64,000 nt of DNA from assembly GCF_026130175.1 (NCBI RefSeq), contig NZ_JAIGNI010000006.1, positions 1 to 64,000 on the forward strand. The letters run 5' to 3'. The stretch is from Lyngbya sp. CCAP 1446/10. Lineage in GTDB: Bacteria > Cyanobacteriota > Cyanobacteriia > Cyanobacteriales > Microcoleaceae. The position numbers and the translations under genes were made by a program. Of this stretch, positions 1 to 12,687 are shown piece after piece. The notes under the pieces are model-generated. The model was not told where the DNA came from and ran no database searches. It saw only the letters and a program-made list of their open reading frames with translations. Positions within the stretch are counted from its first letter, which is position 1; each line of letters begins with the position of its first letter.

Positions 1-108
1 TCGCAAAACTCTTTGTTATTCTAAATGTGAGGAAATGCTGAAGCATTCTATTAAGTTATTAATACATTACTTGAAATTTGACGATATTCCCATTCCTGGG
101 GCATCCAT

Positions 109-125
109 ACCTTGATTCAGCAACG
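109..125. repeat. 17-bp dispersed repeat, copy 1
   Basis: The 17 bases ACCTTGATTCAGCAACG recur exactly at 1219-1235 in the same orientation. On the minus strand this copy lies at the start of a 20-codon open frame (67-129) that has no recognisable product. The sequence resembles short ends of insertion sequences scattered through cyanobacterial genomes, which is a recollection and not a search result. Confidence 0.4.
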
Positions 126-203
126 CCATATCTTTGTCACCAGCCCAGAAATTGTATATGAAATTGCGATCGCACTTATAAATTGAACTAATCAAAGACC
201 ATG

Positions 204-833
204 CTATAGCCAGTGATTGGGATACGTCCTTTCGTCCGCTAAATTATTAAATATCACGGCGCACAAGACCAAGATCATCGATCCCTCAAAAGCAGGTGTT
301 AGCAAAAATTGCCAGTCTGGTTTGGTCATCATGACGACTAACGCAACTGCTCCCGAAGGCGGATGTAGAGTTTTGGTCATCTGCATAACTCCGATCGCAC
401 TAGAAACCGCTATCCCCATCGCAACAGGAGAAGAACCGAAAAAATGCAGAATTATTAAACTTACTAGAGCAGCTAAGAAATTTCCCCCAATGACATTCCG
501 GGGTTGAGCCAAGGGGCTGTCAGGGACACCAAATATTAGAACACTTGTAGCGCCAAACGGAGCCATTAGTAAAGGAGAATTAGTTTTTACAGAAAGATAG
601 GACGTTGCGGTAATTGCCAAAAAACTGCCAATCCAACTCCAAACAATATGTCGGTGATGAGGTCTTTCTATTGGGCAAGTCAATGCACACGATTGCCACC
701 TACCAAGAATTTTAAACCAATATCTTTCCCATTTCAGCAGAATTTTTTTAGGGTCAACCATAAAAGTTATTTGATAACCGGGCGTTTTAAATTGTTTGAT
801 CCAGCCTCTACTAAAGTTAAGATACCATAACAA
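204..833 (-). CDS. HPP family integral membrane protein
   Basis: A 209-residue protein with about four hydrophobic segments after residue 60. The signature LHPPSGA near residue 155, together with APFGATSVLIFG and the QPRN motif, marks the HPP family, named for its conserved His-Pro-Pro. Some members have been linked to nitrite transport in chloroplasts and cyanobacteria, but the substrate here is not visible. The first 24 residues are basic and poorly conserved in style; a second ATG at 761 (MVDPKKILLK) may be the true start. The gene stands alone, downstream of repeat-rich DNA, with no operon partner. Confidence 0.85.
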   Translation of the reverse strand: MLWYLNFSRGWIKQFKTPGYQITFMVDPKKILLKWERYWFKILGRWQSCALTCPIERPHHRHIVWSWIGSFLAITATSYLSVKTNSPLLMAPFGATSVLIFGVPDSPLAQPRNVIGGNFLAALVSLIILHFFGSSPVAMGIAVSSAIGVMQMTKTLHPPSGAVALVVMMTKPDWQFLLTPAFEGSMILVLCAVIFNNLADERTYPNHWL

Positions 834-839
834 TTCGTA

Positions 840-1619
840 AAAAAGTAGTTAAAAATACAGATTTTTTGCTTTTATGCCAGTATTGATCACAACTCGGTTG
901 GAACGGACTAGCAAGTTTTGTCGGTTTTGCCACAGACGTTACCGGCCGCCACACAACTTCACCGGTAGCCCTCCGAGTTATCGGGGTAAAACGAGAGGTT
1001 ATTGGTAAGGTGCGAACCGAGTCAGCATGAATTGACCGATCGCACCCACGCTTTCGAGCGGCCTCTGGTTTAGCGGTGCGATCGCCCTTTTCCGGTCATT
1101 CCCGATAAGTTAAGACACTGGCTGCATTTGTCAATCAGTAATAATACTCAAAAAAACTGGCGATCGACAAATCAAGTGTCAATAATCCCCGCACATAAGG
1201 GGGCGGGGTGTATATCAAACCTTGATTCAGCAACGACACATATTGTGCTCAGTAAATACAGTGCAAAGCATTTAGCTAAACAGACGGGAATCCCCACACT
1301 AATCGAAGCGATATAGTGTGGGATGAAAGGCGCGGTGAGACTCCTGATTCCACCCGCTCACAACCTTATACGATGCAAGCGTTGAGCAGTGAGCGGGTGG
1401 ATGACGAGACGAACAAATTATTTCATTCAACTTTTCTTAATATATTTTAACCATTTATGTTGCCATTGGAGATTTGGCGATAAAAGTTAATACTTGACAA
1501 TAGAAGTCTCTCTGAGTGTGCAAACAAATATTTATTTACGTACTTGACACGAAGTAACGCATTCAAGTATATTAACAGTAATTGATAAATCGCGACTGAA
1601 ATTACACATTCACCGCTTA
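840..1619. other. Gene-poor relic region with palindromes
   Basis: No convincing gene is visible. A 41-codon open stretch on the plus strand (905-1030) has no recognisable product, and neither does a 62-codon frame at 1128-1316. Three inverted repeats stand out: CCCCGC/GCGGGG at 1187-1208, an 8-bp stem at 1293-1322, and a 12-bp perfect stem CCACCCGCTCAC/GTGAGCGGGTGG at 1350-1400. The density of palindromes next to a tnpB gene suggests leftover ends of IS200/IS605-type elements. A weak sigma70-like promoter (TTGACA at 1544, TATATT at 1568, spacer 18) sits 47 bp before tnpB. Confidence 0.45.
1219..1235. repeat. 17-bp dispersed repeat, copy 2
   Basis: Exact second copy of the 17-bp sequence at 109-125, in the same orientation 1.1 kb away. 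It lies between two hairpins in the relic region before tnpB. Confidence 0.4.
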
Positions 1620-2850
1620 ATGAGAACTTCTTACCAGTATCGATTACGTCCAACAAAATTACAAGTCATTAAGATTGACAGATGGCTGTCAATGTTATGT
1701 GCACAGTACAACTATTTGTTGGCAGATCGATTCAACTGGTACGAGCAAAACCGTTCATCCATTAATGCGTGTCTGCTAGGCAAGCTACTTACCTGAACTG
1801 CGAGATAATCCCGATTATTACAGTCAAAAAAAGACGTTACCTCAACTCAAGAAAACTCACCCTTGGTATGCCGAGATTTACTCTCAAGTCCTCCAAGACG
1901 TAGTTAAACGAGTTAAGGTAACGTTTGATCGCTTCCTCAAAAGTGATACCAATGGAAAACGCAGCGGTAGACCAAGATTTAAACAACGCAGCCGTTACCG
2001 CACGTTCACCTATCCTCAAATTAAAGACGGCTGCTTGCAAAACAACTTAATTAACTTGCCGATGTTCGGAAAAGTTAAAGTTGTTTTGCACCGTTCAATA
2101 CCTGATGGATTCACAGTCAAAACCGTCTCTATTACCAAAAAAGCTGATGGGTACTATGTCACTCTCAGTTTGGAAGATTCAACAGTTCCTGAGATTAAAC
2201 CAAATTTCAATCCTCAAAAGATTATTGGAATCGACATGGGGCTGAAGGATTTCTTAACAACATCAGAAAACGAGACTGTGGCAATTCCCCAACATTACCG
2301 CAAAGCTCAAAAACGCCTGCGAACTATTCAAAAGCGAGTCTCGCGTCGAAAAAAAGGCAGCAACCGCAGGCAAAAAGCAGTCAAACAACTGGGGAAATGT
2401 CACAAGAAAGTAGCGGATAAGCGTAAAGATTTTCATTTCAAGACTGCCAATAATTTATTGAAAGAATACGACGTTGTTGCAGTTGAAGACTTGAATGTCA
2501 AAGGACTTGCTCGTACAAAACTAGCTAAATCTGTGTGGGACGCTGGGTGGTCAAGCTTTCTGTCGATTCTCACAAACAAAGCCGTAAATGCTGGTTTGTT
2601 GGTAGTCCCAGTAAGTGCCTATAATACTTCACAAGATTGCTCTGGTTGTGGTGAAAAAGTACCCAAAAAGCTGCATGAAAGATGGCATGACTGCCCACAT
2701 TGTGGATGTAGTCTTGACCGCGATCATAATGCTGCGATAAATATAAAAAATAGGGCGGTGGGTCATCCCGTCTTTAAAGCTCAGTTAATGTCCGAAGCAA
2801 TAGCTGGAGTCACTGAGAAGCCTACACCATACTGTACTCAGTTGGTGTAG
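1620..2850 (+). pseudogene. tnpB: Frameshifted IS605-type tnpB
   Basis: Two frames together encode a full-length (about 410-residue) TnpB/OrfB nuclease. ATG at 1620 opens [13 protein letters not shown] and runs in one frame to a TGA at 1794. The homologous sequence resumes in the next frame at about 1783 ([15 protein letters not shown]) and stays open to 2850. One extra base or two missing bases between about 1770 and 1783 explains this. The RuvC-like residues are intact: [17 protein letters not shown] and [12 protein letters not shown], with a Cys4 zinc finger (CSGCG, CPHCG). TnpB is an RNA-guided DNA nuclease of IS200/IS605 elements; no tnpA is nearby. The C-terminal part from 2035 could still be translated but lacks the N-terminal domain, so the gene is probably dead. 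Confidence 0.8.
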
Positions 2851-2852
2851 GA
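2821..2852 (+). other. Hairpin at the tnpB 3' end (element right end)
   Basis: CCTACACCA and TGGTGTAGG form a 9-bp inverted repeat spanning the last codons and stop of tnpB. In this family the 3' end of tnpB and the element right end overlap and give rise to the guide (omega) RNA. The assignment as right end or omega RNA is inference. Confidence 0.45.
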
Positions 2853-2885
2853 GTATGTCACGAAAACTTGTAGCGGACAATAGAA

Positions 2886-2945
2886 GTTTGTAGTGAGGAC
2901 TTTAGTCCGCAGCATTTAATAAGGACTAAAGTCCTCACTACAAAC
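2886..2945. repeat. 23-bp perfect inverted repeat (GGACTAAAGTCC family)
   Basis: A 23-bp arm at 2886-2908 is perfectly repeated in inverse at 2923-2945 with a 14-nt loop. The core GGACTAAAGTCC or its near match recurs at 38450-38500 and in 58360-58500. This looks like a dispersed hairpin element (MITE-like or bidirectional terminator), here between tnpB and the ATPase gene. Confidence 0.75.
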
Positions 2946-2977
2946 CTAATTAATTGGCGTTGTGAGTATTTAACAAA

Positions 2978-4354
2978 TCAAAGCTTTTTCACCACATCTT
3001 CAGTTTCGCGAAACTCCTTTGCATCCGCCAAAATCGGATTGACATCAAACCAGTAATCCTCGCCGTAACGGTATTCAAACACCCAGAGACTGCGTAACAA
3101 AATTTGGTATTTAGTTTCTCCGTTGACAGTTTTGGTAGCGGATACTTGGCGCAGTAAATTCCACTCATCAGCTTCGATCGCCAAAGTAAGCTGGTGGCGG
3201 CGCTGAACAATCACATTTTCCAAAGTTTCCCGCGACAGAGGAGGGTCTTGTTTTTGCAGACAGCTATAGAGTAGTTGTAACAAATTTCGGACATGACCCC
3301 CGCTAACTCGACACAGGCGATCAAGTGTTTCGGCAGAATCGAAAATTTTGTCAACCAAAGCATAGCGCGCTGATGGTTCCACCGTCGGAAAAGCCCGCGC
3401 CAGAACCATCTGTCGCAGCAATTCCACACCCTCTGCACACTCAGAACCGTCATTCAATTGCACCGGCACCATCGGCAAAACCTTCGGATCTACCCCAAAG
3501 CGATTGGTCAACTGGCCCAAATCGTTAGAGAAAATCAGCACCAAAGGAATTGTATACACGATGTGGCAATTGAGTCTGGCCAACTGCTCCCCGCGATCGA
3601 CAAACAGATATTCCGGCTGCAAGCGCCCCGTCGGTTTCGCGCACAGGTGAATGCGATCGAGATTGTCGATAATTACCACAAGTCCCTGTTTACCTTGGCG
3701 CTTGAGTTCTTGATTTGCAGGTTCCAGCAACTCCTTATTCAGTGCATCTAAAATTACGTTGGTTCTGGGCTCCAAATATTGCCGCAACTCCGATCGCAAA
3801 TTCGGAGCATCTTTCGCCTTAGCCGTAATTTTGCCAATACCCAGCGCCAGAGAAAATTCTCCCTCAGTGCTGGCATTTATTTCCCCAAAACCGGGAATAT
3901 TAGCTTCAGCCCTCAAATCAATTTGAGTTTGAAAAACATCAGCAACCCCCTTAAGCAAAGCTTTAAAACCCGTCGGTTGCAGCTTGATTTGCATTTTCTC
4001 AATGCTTTCGCTCACCTGACGAGCAACGCTCAACAAAATGTCAGTAATATCGACATCAGCCATGTCTAAGTCTTTACTCGACTCAAAATAAACAACATGA
4101 AATCCTTGCTGCTGCAATTGAGCTTGCAGCCGCAGCAATTCTGTTGATTTGCCAGAGCCGATGTGACCGGTAAATAATTGACAAGTAGGCGCATCGGGGG
4201 ATAGGCGGCTGATGGTACGCTCCAATTGTTCTACGATCGTGCCGCCCCGCACTGAGGAGAAATCGATATAGTATTGTCGGTCTTCTTCATTTGCTACTGC
4301 CAGGGTGTAGCTGGGATTGCAGGCTTTATAAAATTTCTGTAAATTTAGTTCCAT
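2978..4354 (-). CDS. P-loop ATPase (AAA/STAND-like), unknown role
   Basis: About 458 residues from ATG at 4354 (MELNLQKFYKACNPS); an upstream ATG at 4378 is possible. A Walker A motif GHIGSGKST lies near residue 64 and a Walker B motif LVVIIDNLDRI near residue 228, with an RGG motif before the P-loop. The middle and C-terminal parts are helical, as in STAND-type or KAP-like NTPases that act as signalling switches. There is no fused effector or sensor domain, and the flanks hold no partner gene. I recognise the fold class only and assign no function. Confidence 0.7.
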   Translation of the reverse strand: MELNLQKFYKACNPSYTLAVANEEDRQYYIDFSSVRGGTIVEQLERTISRLSPDAPTCQLFTGHIGSGKSTELLRLQAQLQQQGFHVVYFESSKDLDMADVDITDILLSVARQVSESIEKMQIKLQPTGFKALLKGVADVFQTQIDLRAEANIPGFGEINASTEGEFSLALGIGKITAKAKDAPNLRSELRQYLEPRTNVILDALNKELLEPANQELKRQGKQGLVVIIDNLDRIHLCAKPTGRLQPEYLFVDRGEQLARLNCHIVYTIPLVLIFSNDLGQLTNRFGVDPKVLPMVPVQLNDGSECAEGVELLRQMVLARAFPTVEPSARYALVDKIFDSAETLDRLCRVSGGHVRNLLQLLYSCLQKQDPPLSRETLENVIVQRRHQLTLAIEADEWNLLRQVSATKTVNGETKYQILLRSLWVFEYRYGEDYWFDVNPILADAKEFRETEDVVKKL

Positions 4355-4378
4355 ACCCTGTTCTCTGTTTGATAACAT

Positions 4379-4956
4379 TATGCCCTAATAGCTTCTTCAT
4401 TTAGCTATTGTATGAATCCGAACAAATTGCCAGTTAATTCTGATGTTTTATTTTCCGGTCAATATCTCGATATAGCTCATACCATTTGAGATTTAATAAT
4501 TAAAAATTGGGAGCTTGCAAGCGAGTTCCATTTTTTTATGAAAGTCAGATCATTCTTCTTGAAATCATCTGCGTTTATCTCCGTCTATCTGCCTGACATC
4601 TACGGTTTTCTCCTAAATCCCAAGATTATGCAATTCAAGTCTAGTTTTGTTTAAAAAAATCGCCTAAAAAGGGAGCTATTACCTATTGACTTTGCTTGAT
4701 TTTTGAGCTATATTTTAGATAATAGGAGTGGTAACTTCAAATTTAATTTTTCCACTATTCCCATTATCTAATGATACTTCAGAAAAGTTTCAAAGTCAAG
4801 CTTTGAGTCCGAAAAAAAAGGCGTTTTTTTTTTAATTTAGTCAAGAAAAATATTTTTGCCATGACTAATTCTAGATTAAGTTGAATAAGTTGAAAATGAG
4901 CAGGAATATTCTGAGAGTCAAATCATTTCCTGTGTCCGAAAGGAGAGCATCTGTTT
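4379..4956. other. AT-rich intergenic region
   Basis: About 580 bases of AT-rich sequence with several poly-T and poly-A runs. I see no gene, no long inverted repeat and no HIP1 site in it. Confidence 0.5.
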
Positions 4957-5055
4957 ATGCCGATCGCCAATTTGCATCCTAAAATCAAAGACGAACAGTT
5001 AGCGGTAATGTTCTCGACTAAAAGCAGCTATTTTAGTACGGTTAACCGAATGTAG
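4957..5055 (+). CDS. Possible 32-residue small protein or gene relic
   Basis: ATG at 4957 follows a good ribosome-binding site (AAAGGAGAG, about 8 bases upstream) and opens a 32-codon frame ending at 5055. The peptide begins MPIANLHPKIKDEQLAV and matches no family that I recognise. Either a small protein or the 5' stub of a deleted gene would fit. Confidence 0.3.
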   Translation: MPIANLHPKIKDEQLAVMFSTKSSYFSTVNRM

Positions 5056-5087
5056 AAAGGGCGGACAATTGTAGCCGCCCCGATCGA

Positions 5088-5777
5088 TTATTTAGTCAGT
5101 TGATTTTGCATCAATTCTACCATTCGTTCGCCGACACCTCCGGCAGAAGCTGGGTTTTGACCTGTGACAAGTCGATCGCTGGCCACAACACAAACCTCAA
5201 AATTAGCAACCTTCGTAAACTTCGCCCCGCGTTCGATTAATTTTGACTCCAGCAAAAACGGCACTATTTCAGTCAATCCCACAGCAGCTTCTTCTTCATT
5301 AGTAAAAGCAGCCACAGTCTTGTTAGCAACCAGATATTTGCCATCAGATAACTTAATGTTGACTAACGCGGCCGGCCCGTGACAGACAGCACCCACAATC
5401 CCGCCTGCTTCGTAAATAGCAGCAGCAATCGCAGCAAGTTCCTGATTATCAGCAAAATCCCACATAGTTCCGTGTCCGCCAGCATAGAAAATAGCGCCAT
5501 ATTCTGCCGGGTCAATTTGTGTAGGATTGAGAGTATTTTCGACTCGCGAAACTTGTTCGGAATCGTCTAAAAAAGCCTTATTTAGCGGGTCTTCTAAATC
5601 AATCCCAACCATTGGGGCTTTGCCACCTTTGGGACTGACAAAATCTACCATTAATCCAGCACGAGTAAAAGCCTCCAACGGGTGCGTCACCTCCGGGAGA
5701 TAAAAACCAGTTTCTTTGCCAGTATCGCCCAGTGTATCGTGGCTGGTTAAAACAATCAGAACTTTTTGGCTAGTCAT
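5088..5777 (-). CDS. DJ-1/PfpI family protein (Hsp31-like)
   Basis: The 229 residues form a single class I glutamine-amidotransferase-like domain. The nucleophile elbow AVCHGPAAL (Cys near residue 131) and the segment FYAGGHGTMWDF are typical of the Hsp31/HchA-like branch, whose members act as glyoxalase III, deglycase or chaperone in carbonyl stress. The family identity is firm but the activity is inferred. The gene is divergent from a LysR regulator that starts 220 bp away, so that regulator is a natural candidate to control it. Confidence 0.85.
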   Translation of the reverse strand: MTSQKVLIVLTSHDTLGDTGKETGFYLPEVTHPLEAFTRAGLMVDFVSPKGGKAPMVGIDLEDPLNKAFLDDSEQVSRVENTLNPTQIDPAEYGAIFYAGGHGTMWDFADNQELAAIAAAIYEAGGIVGAVCHGPAALVNIKLSDGKYLVANKTVAAFTNEEEAAVGLTEIVPFLLESKLIERGAKFTKVANFEVCVVASDRLVTGQNPASAGGVGERMVELMQNQLTK

Positions 5778-5930
5778 AATTTATTACTTTTGCTGTCAGG
5801 TGTTTTTGTCTGTTATTTCATCCTAGGTCGAATTCATCTAAAATACAAATTATAAAATTTTAGAGCAGCTATAAATCTATTTATAGATAAGATAGCGTTT
5901 GAAACCATTGTGGTTAATTGTATTTCCTTT

Positions 5931-5994
5931 CTTCCCTCTTCCTTCTTCCCTCTTCCTTCTTCCCTCTTCCTTCTTCCTTCTTCCTTCTTCCTTC
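5931..5994. repeat. Pyrimidine tandem repeat (CTTCTTC/CTTCCCT units)
   Basis: Heptamer-like units of CTTCTTC and CTTCCCT are repeated directly upstream of the LysR start. The same class of short tandem repeat recurs at 23193-23260, 52590-52750 and 58040-58100. It extends the reading frame into a low-complexity FPLPSSLF stretch that should not be counted as protein. Confidence 0.7.
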
Positions 5995-5997
5995 GCC

Positions 5998-6888
5998 ATG
6001 ATTAACTTTGAATGGTATCGGAGCTTTATCGAGGTTTACCGCGTGGGAACCGTATCAGGTGCCGCCCAAGTTCTCCACCTCACCCAACCCGCTGTAAGCC
6101 AACACCTCGCAGCCCTAGAGTCAGCTTTGGGAAATCAATTGTTTCAAAGGACTCCGAGGCGGATGGTGCCCACGGAAGCGGGACAAAGACTGTATACTCA
6201 AGTTGCTGGTGCGATCGAGAAACTGGAGTCAGTTCCGCACAAAAACTCCACAGCCGAAATTCCGCAAACCATCAAAATCGGTACACCGCAGGAATTCTTT
6301 ACTGAACGAATGCTCGATCGACTCCCTACCGAAGAGCGCACTTTTTACACCGTGCAATTTGGGTTAACAACAGAATTAATCCCACAACTCAAAGCCGGAA
6401 AACTAGACATTGTAATTGCCACTCAAAAAATTACTTTATCCGATATAGAATATCAATTATTATTCGAGGAAACTTTTTGGCTAGTCGGCCCGCCAAATCT
6501 GGAAGTTCCGATTGCCGAAGGAATCAGCCAAACAGACTTAAATCCCCTCGGTCAATGGCTGCCAACCCAACCGTGGATTGCGTACAGCGAAGAATTACAG
6601 ATCGCCCGTCGCTTTTGGCGCGTCGTATTTGGCAGAAGAATCGACGTTCATCCAAAACTAATTATTCCCGATTTAAGAGCAATTAGACAAGCTATAGAAT
6701 GCGGATTTGGTTTTAGTGTGCTTCCCGACTATTTGTGTGCAGATTGGGTGACAGAAAATCGCTTGACACCTGTGCTTAAACCTACGCAGGCTGTTACTAA
6801 TCACATCTGGCTGGCTTTTCGGAAATCTGAAAGACAGTTGCCAAAAATCAAACGGATGTTAGAGATTTGCCAAATCAATGCTAACTAA
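5998..6888 (+). CDS. LysR family transcriptional regulator
   Basis: From ATG at 5998 (MINFEWYRSFIEVYRVG) the protein has 296 residues. An N-terminal winged helix-turn-helix covers about residues 1-60 (SGAAQVLHLTQPAVSQHL is the recognition segment), followed by a two-lobed effector-binding domain from about residue 85. The longer frame from 5899 only adds a translated pyrimidine repeat, so the ATG at 5998 is preferred. The gene is divergent from the DJ-1/PfpI gene, the usual arrangement of a LysR regulator with its target. The effector is unknown. Confidence 0.85.
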   Translation: MINFEWYRSFIEVYRVGTVSGAAQVLHLTQPAVSQHLAALESALGNQLFQRTPRRMVPTEAGQRLYTQVAGAIEKLESVPHKNSTAEIPQTIKIGTPQEFFTERMLDRLPTEERTFYTVQFGLTTELIPQLKAGKLDIVIATQKITLSDIEYQLLFEETFWLVGPPNLEVPIAEGISQTDLNPLGQWLPTQPWIAYSEELQIARRFWRVVFGRRIDVHPKLIIPDLRAIRQAIECGFGFSVLPDYLCADWVTENRLTPVLKPTQAVTNHIWLAFRKSERQLPKIKRMLEICQINAN

Positions 6889-6937
6889 GTTAGCCTTAGA
6901 GTAAACCATCAATATCAATTTCACTTGGAGGTCACTT

Positions 6938-7576
6938 GTGGTAACATCTGCACCAGAAGCTACAGCAGAACTGCAAAAACCTATTGGCGAACAGCGCGTA
7001 GTAATTTGGGGGTTATCTTGGGACGGTTATCTACAAGTTCTCAATGCCTTGCCCCAGTCACGAGGCTGTCGTTTGATCTATGACAACGGGATTCTAGAAA
7101 TCACCATGCCCTTAGAAGAACACGAATTTTCAAGTCGATTAATCGAGTGTTTTATTCGGACGCTGATTGAACTCATGGGGATGCGGATGAAAACGATGGG
7201 CTCAACAACTATGAACTATCCTCTTCTCAAAAAGGGAGCCGAACCAGATAATGCCTACTACATTCAAAATCAACCCCTCGTCAAAGGCCGCAATGTCGAT
7301 TTTACCAAAGATCCTCCGCCTGATTTAGTGGTGGAAGTAGATATTACTCATACTGATATTGATAAAAACAAATTCTACGCTGCTATTGGTGTACCGGAGT
7401 TTTGGCGGTTCAATGGCAAAGTGTGGCGAATTTATCAATTACAGGAGAGCGAGTATATGGAGGTTGAATCGAGTCCTACCTTTCCTCAAGTACCGAAAGA
7501 AAGGCTAATTGCTTTTCTAGAACAGGCAAAAGAAGATGAAATTGCCGCAATACGCGAGCTGCGGGCTTGGTTTTAA
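6938..7576 (+). CDS. Uma2 family putative endonuclease
   Basis: 212 residues with the PD-(D/E)XK fold of the cyanobacterial Uma2 (DUF820) family: PDLVVEVDITHTDIDKNKFYA holds the catalytic core in the order D, ExD, K, followed by the conserved GVPEFWRF. Uma2 proteins are massively expanded in cyanobacteria and their role is not established. This is one of five copies in the window, and it differs from the other four in its VDITHTD core (others have VSPG or VSPTD). Confidence 0.8.
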   Translation: MVTSAPEATAELQKPIGEQRVVIWGLSWDGYLQVLNALPQSRGCRLIYDNGILEITMPLEEHEFSSRLIECFIRTLIELMGMRMKTMGSTTMNYPLLKKGAEPDNAYYIQNQPLVKGRNVDFTKDPPPDLVVEVDITHTDIDKNKFYAAIGVPEFWRFNGKVWRIYQLQESEYMEVESSPTFPQVPKERLIAFLEQAKEDEIAAIRELRAWF

Positions 7577-7777
7577 CGCTGTTTTGAAACACTTAAGTTA
7601 CGCCTAGTTCGGATAGTCGGACTTTGGAGAAGTCGTCTCGGTTGAGTGTGTCCTCAAAGAACGGGGTTTCTACCCGAATTTTCGATGAAGCAAACAAATC
7701 CCACTAGCACACACTCTCCTTCCTCACTCTGCGCCCTCTGCGCCCTCTGCGGTTAAAAACTCCAAATCATACTAAAA

Positions 7778-7803
7778 AAGGGCTGGTAATTATACCAGCC
7801 CTT
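7778..7803 (-). terminator. Rho-independent terminator of apcE
   Basis: An 11-bp perfect stem (AAGGGCTGGTA/TACCAGCCCTT) with a 4-nt loop, followed on the minus strand by a run of six T. It lies 58 bp past the apcE stop codon. Confidence 0.85.
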
Positions 7804-7860
7804 CAACTAATTTGAGATATTAAATTACAACTAATTTAACATCTCAAACCTCAAAACAAT

Positions 7861-11398
<3,538 letters not shown>

Positions 11399-12583
11399 AT
11401 GGATACTACGCCTGATATCAGTGCTGCCGTGCGGCGACTCTACGATACTTTCCCTTTCCCACCCGATCCCTTGTCGGATGAACCACCACCAGGTTATAAC
11501 TGGCGCTGGAGTTGGCCTGATGCTTACAATTTTTGCACCGGCCAAAAGCCGCCAAAACTCGATATTCGGATTTTAGATGCTGGCTGTGGTACTGGTTCGA
11601 GCACGGATTATCTGATTCACCTCAATCCTGAAGCGTCGGTAACGGCGATCGACCTTAGTTCGGGTGCTTTGAATGTAGCACAAGAACGCTGTCGGCGATC
11701 CGGCGCGCGCGAAGCCGATTTTCGCCATCTCAGCATCTACGATGCCGATCGACTCGAAGGGGAGTTTGATTTGATCAACTGTGTGGGCGTGCTGCACCAT
11801 TTGCCCGATCCGATTCGGGGCATTCAAGCGCTGGCGACGAAGTTGGCAAGCGGCGGTTTGATGCACATTTTTGTGTATGCTGAGCTCGGCCGCTGGGAGA
11901 TTCAATTGATGCAAAGGGCGATCGCACTTCTGCAAGGCAGCCAAAAAGGGGACTATGCCGATGGCGTGAAAGTCGGCCGTCAAATCTTTGCTTCATTACC
12001 AGAAAACAACCGTCTTGTCAAGTACGAAAAACAGCGTTGGGCGGGAGAAAATCAGCGGGACGAATGTTTTGCTGATATGTACGTTCACCCGCAGGAAATT
12101 GACTACAATATCGAGACTTTGTTCGAGTTAATCGACGCTTCGGGATTGGAATTTCTCGGTTTTTCAAATCCGGGATATTGGCAGTTAGAGCGACTTTTGG
12201 GGAAAGCGCCGGAATTGCTCGAAAGAGCGAAAGGTTTGACGGAACGGGAGCTTTATCGATTAATTGAATTGTTGGATACAGAAATCACTCATTACGAGTT
12301 TTTCTTGGGTAAAAAGCCGATTCATAAAATTGATTGGTCGGACGATAAGGCACTTTTGGCGGCAATTCCAGAGTTGAGTGGTTGTATGCACGGTTGGCCG
12401 AGCGATCAAGTGTTTGATTGCAACTACCAATTAATCAATTTGTCAAGTGCTGAATTTAAGTTTTTGCAAGGTTGCAATACCGGAACTGTAGGGGAGATTT
12501 TGGCGGATGTCGAGATTGGACTGGATGAAGTGCGATCGATCTTATCCAAACAGCTCATTTTGCTAACACCCGGTAAAATCTAA
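11399..12583 (+). CDS. Class I SAM-dependent methyltransferase
   Basis: 394 residues from ATG at 11399 (MDTTPDISAAVRRLYDTFPFP). The SAM-binding motif I is LDAGCGTGSS near residue 60, followed by AIDLSSGAL and the VLHHLPDP motif. The N-terminal YDTFPFPPDPL and a long C-terminal half are typical of a cyanobacterial family of unknown substrate. The longer frame from 11342 overlaps the upstream leader and is not favoured. The gene has no operon partner. Confidence 0.8.
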   Translation: MDTTPDISAAVRRLYDTFPFPPDPLSDEPPPGYNWRWSWPDAYNFCTGQKPPKLDIRILDAGCGTGSSTDYLIHLNPEASVTAIDLSSGALNVAQERCRRSGAREADFRHLSIYDADRLEGEFDLINCVGVLHHLPDPIRGIQALATKLASGGLMHIFVYAELGRWEIQLMQRAIALLQGSQKGDYADGVKVGRQIFASLPENNRLVKYEKQRWAGENQRDECFADMYVHPQEIDYNIETLFELIDASGLEFLGFSNPGYWQLERLLGKAPELLERAKGLTERELYRLIELLDTEITHYEFFLGKKPIHKIDWSDDKALLAAIPELSGCMHGWPSDQVFDCNYQLINLSSAEFKFLQGCNTGTVGEILADVEIGLDEVRSILSKQLILLTPGKI

Positions 12584-12584
12584 G

Positions 12585-12650
12585 GGCGGGCAAGATGCCC
12601 ACCCCACAATCAAATTAGATTTTTGTGGAACAGGCATCTTGCCTGTTCTT
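12585..12650. repeat. Dispersed GGGCAAGATGCCC/ACAGGCATCTTGCC hairpin repeats
   Basis: Two linked palindromes, GGGCAAGATGCCC and AACAGGCA/TGCCTGTT (12629-12647), of the kind scattered through filamentous cyanobacterial genomes. They cover the GTG at 12625, which is therefore unlikely to be a gene start. A related GGGCGGGCTCTCCTGCCCACC copy lies at about 46170. Confidence 0.65.
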
Positions 12651-12687
12651 GAAAATGGTGAAAAATGTGAGTAAAATCCAAAATCCC

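Noticed and set aside
1128-1316. 62-codon frame in the relic region
   Set aside because: It spans two hairpins and a dispersed repeat, so it is more likely repeat DNA than a gene.
5899-5997. N-terminal extension of the LysR protein
   Set aside because: It only translates a pyrimidine tandem repeat into a low-complexity Leu/Pro/Ser stretch; the LysR domain starts at 5998.
12625-12687. GTG at 12625 as start of the MntA-HepT fusion
   Set aside because: The first 20 codons fall in a dispersed palindromic repeat; ATG at 12688 gives the normal MntA N-terminus.
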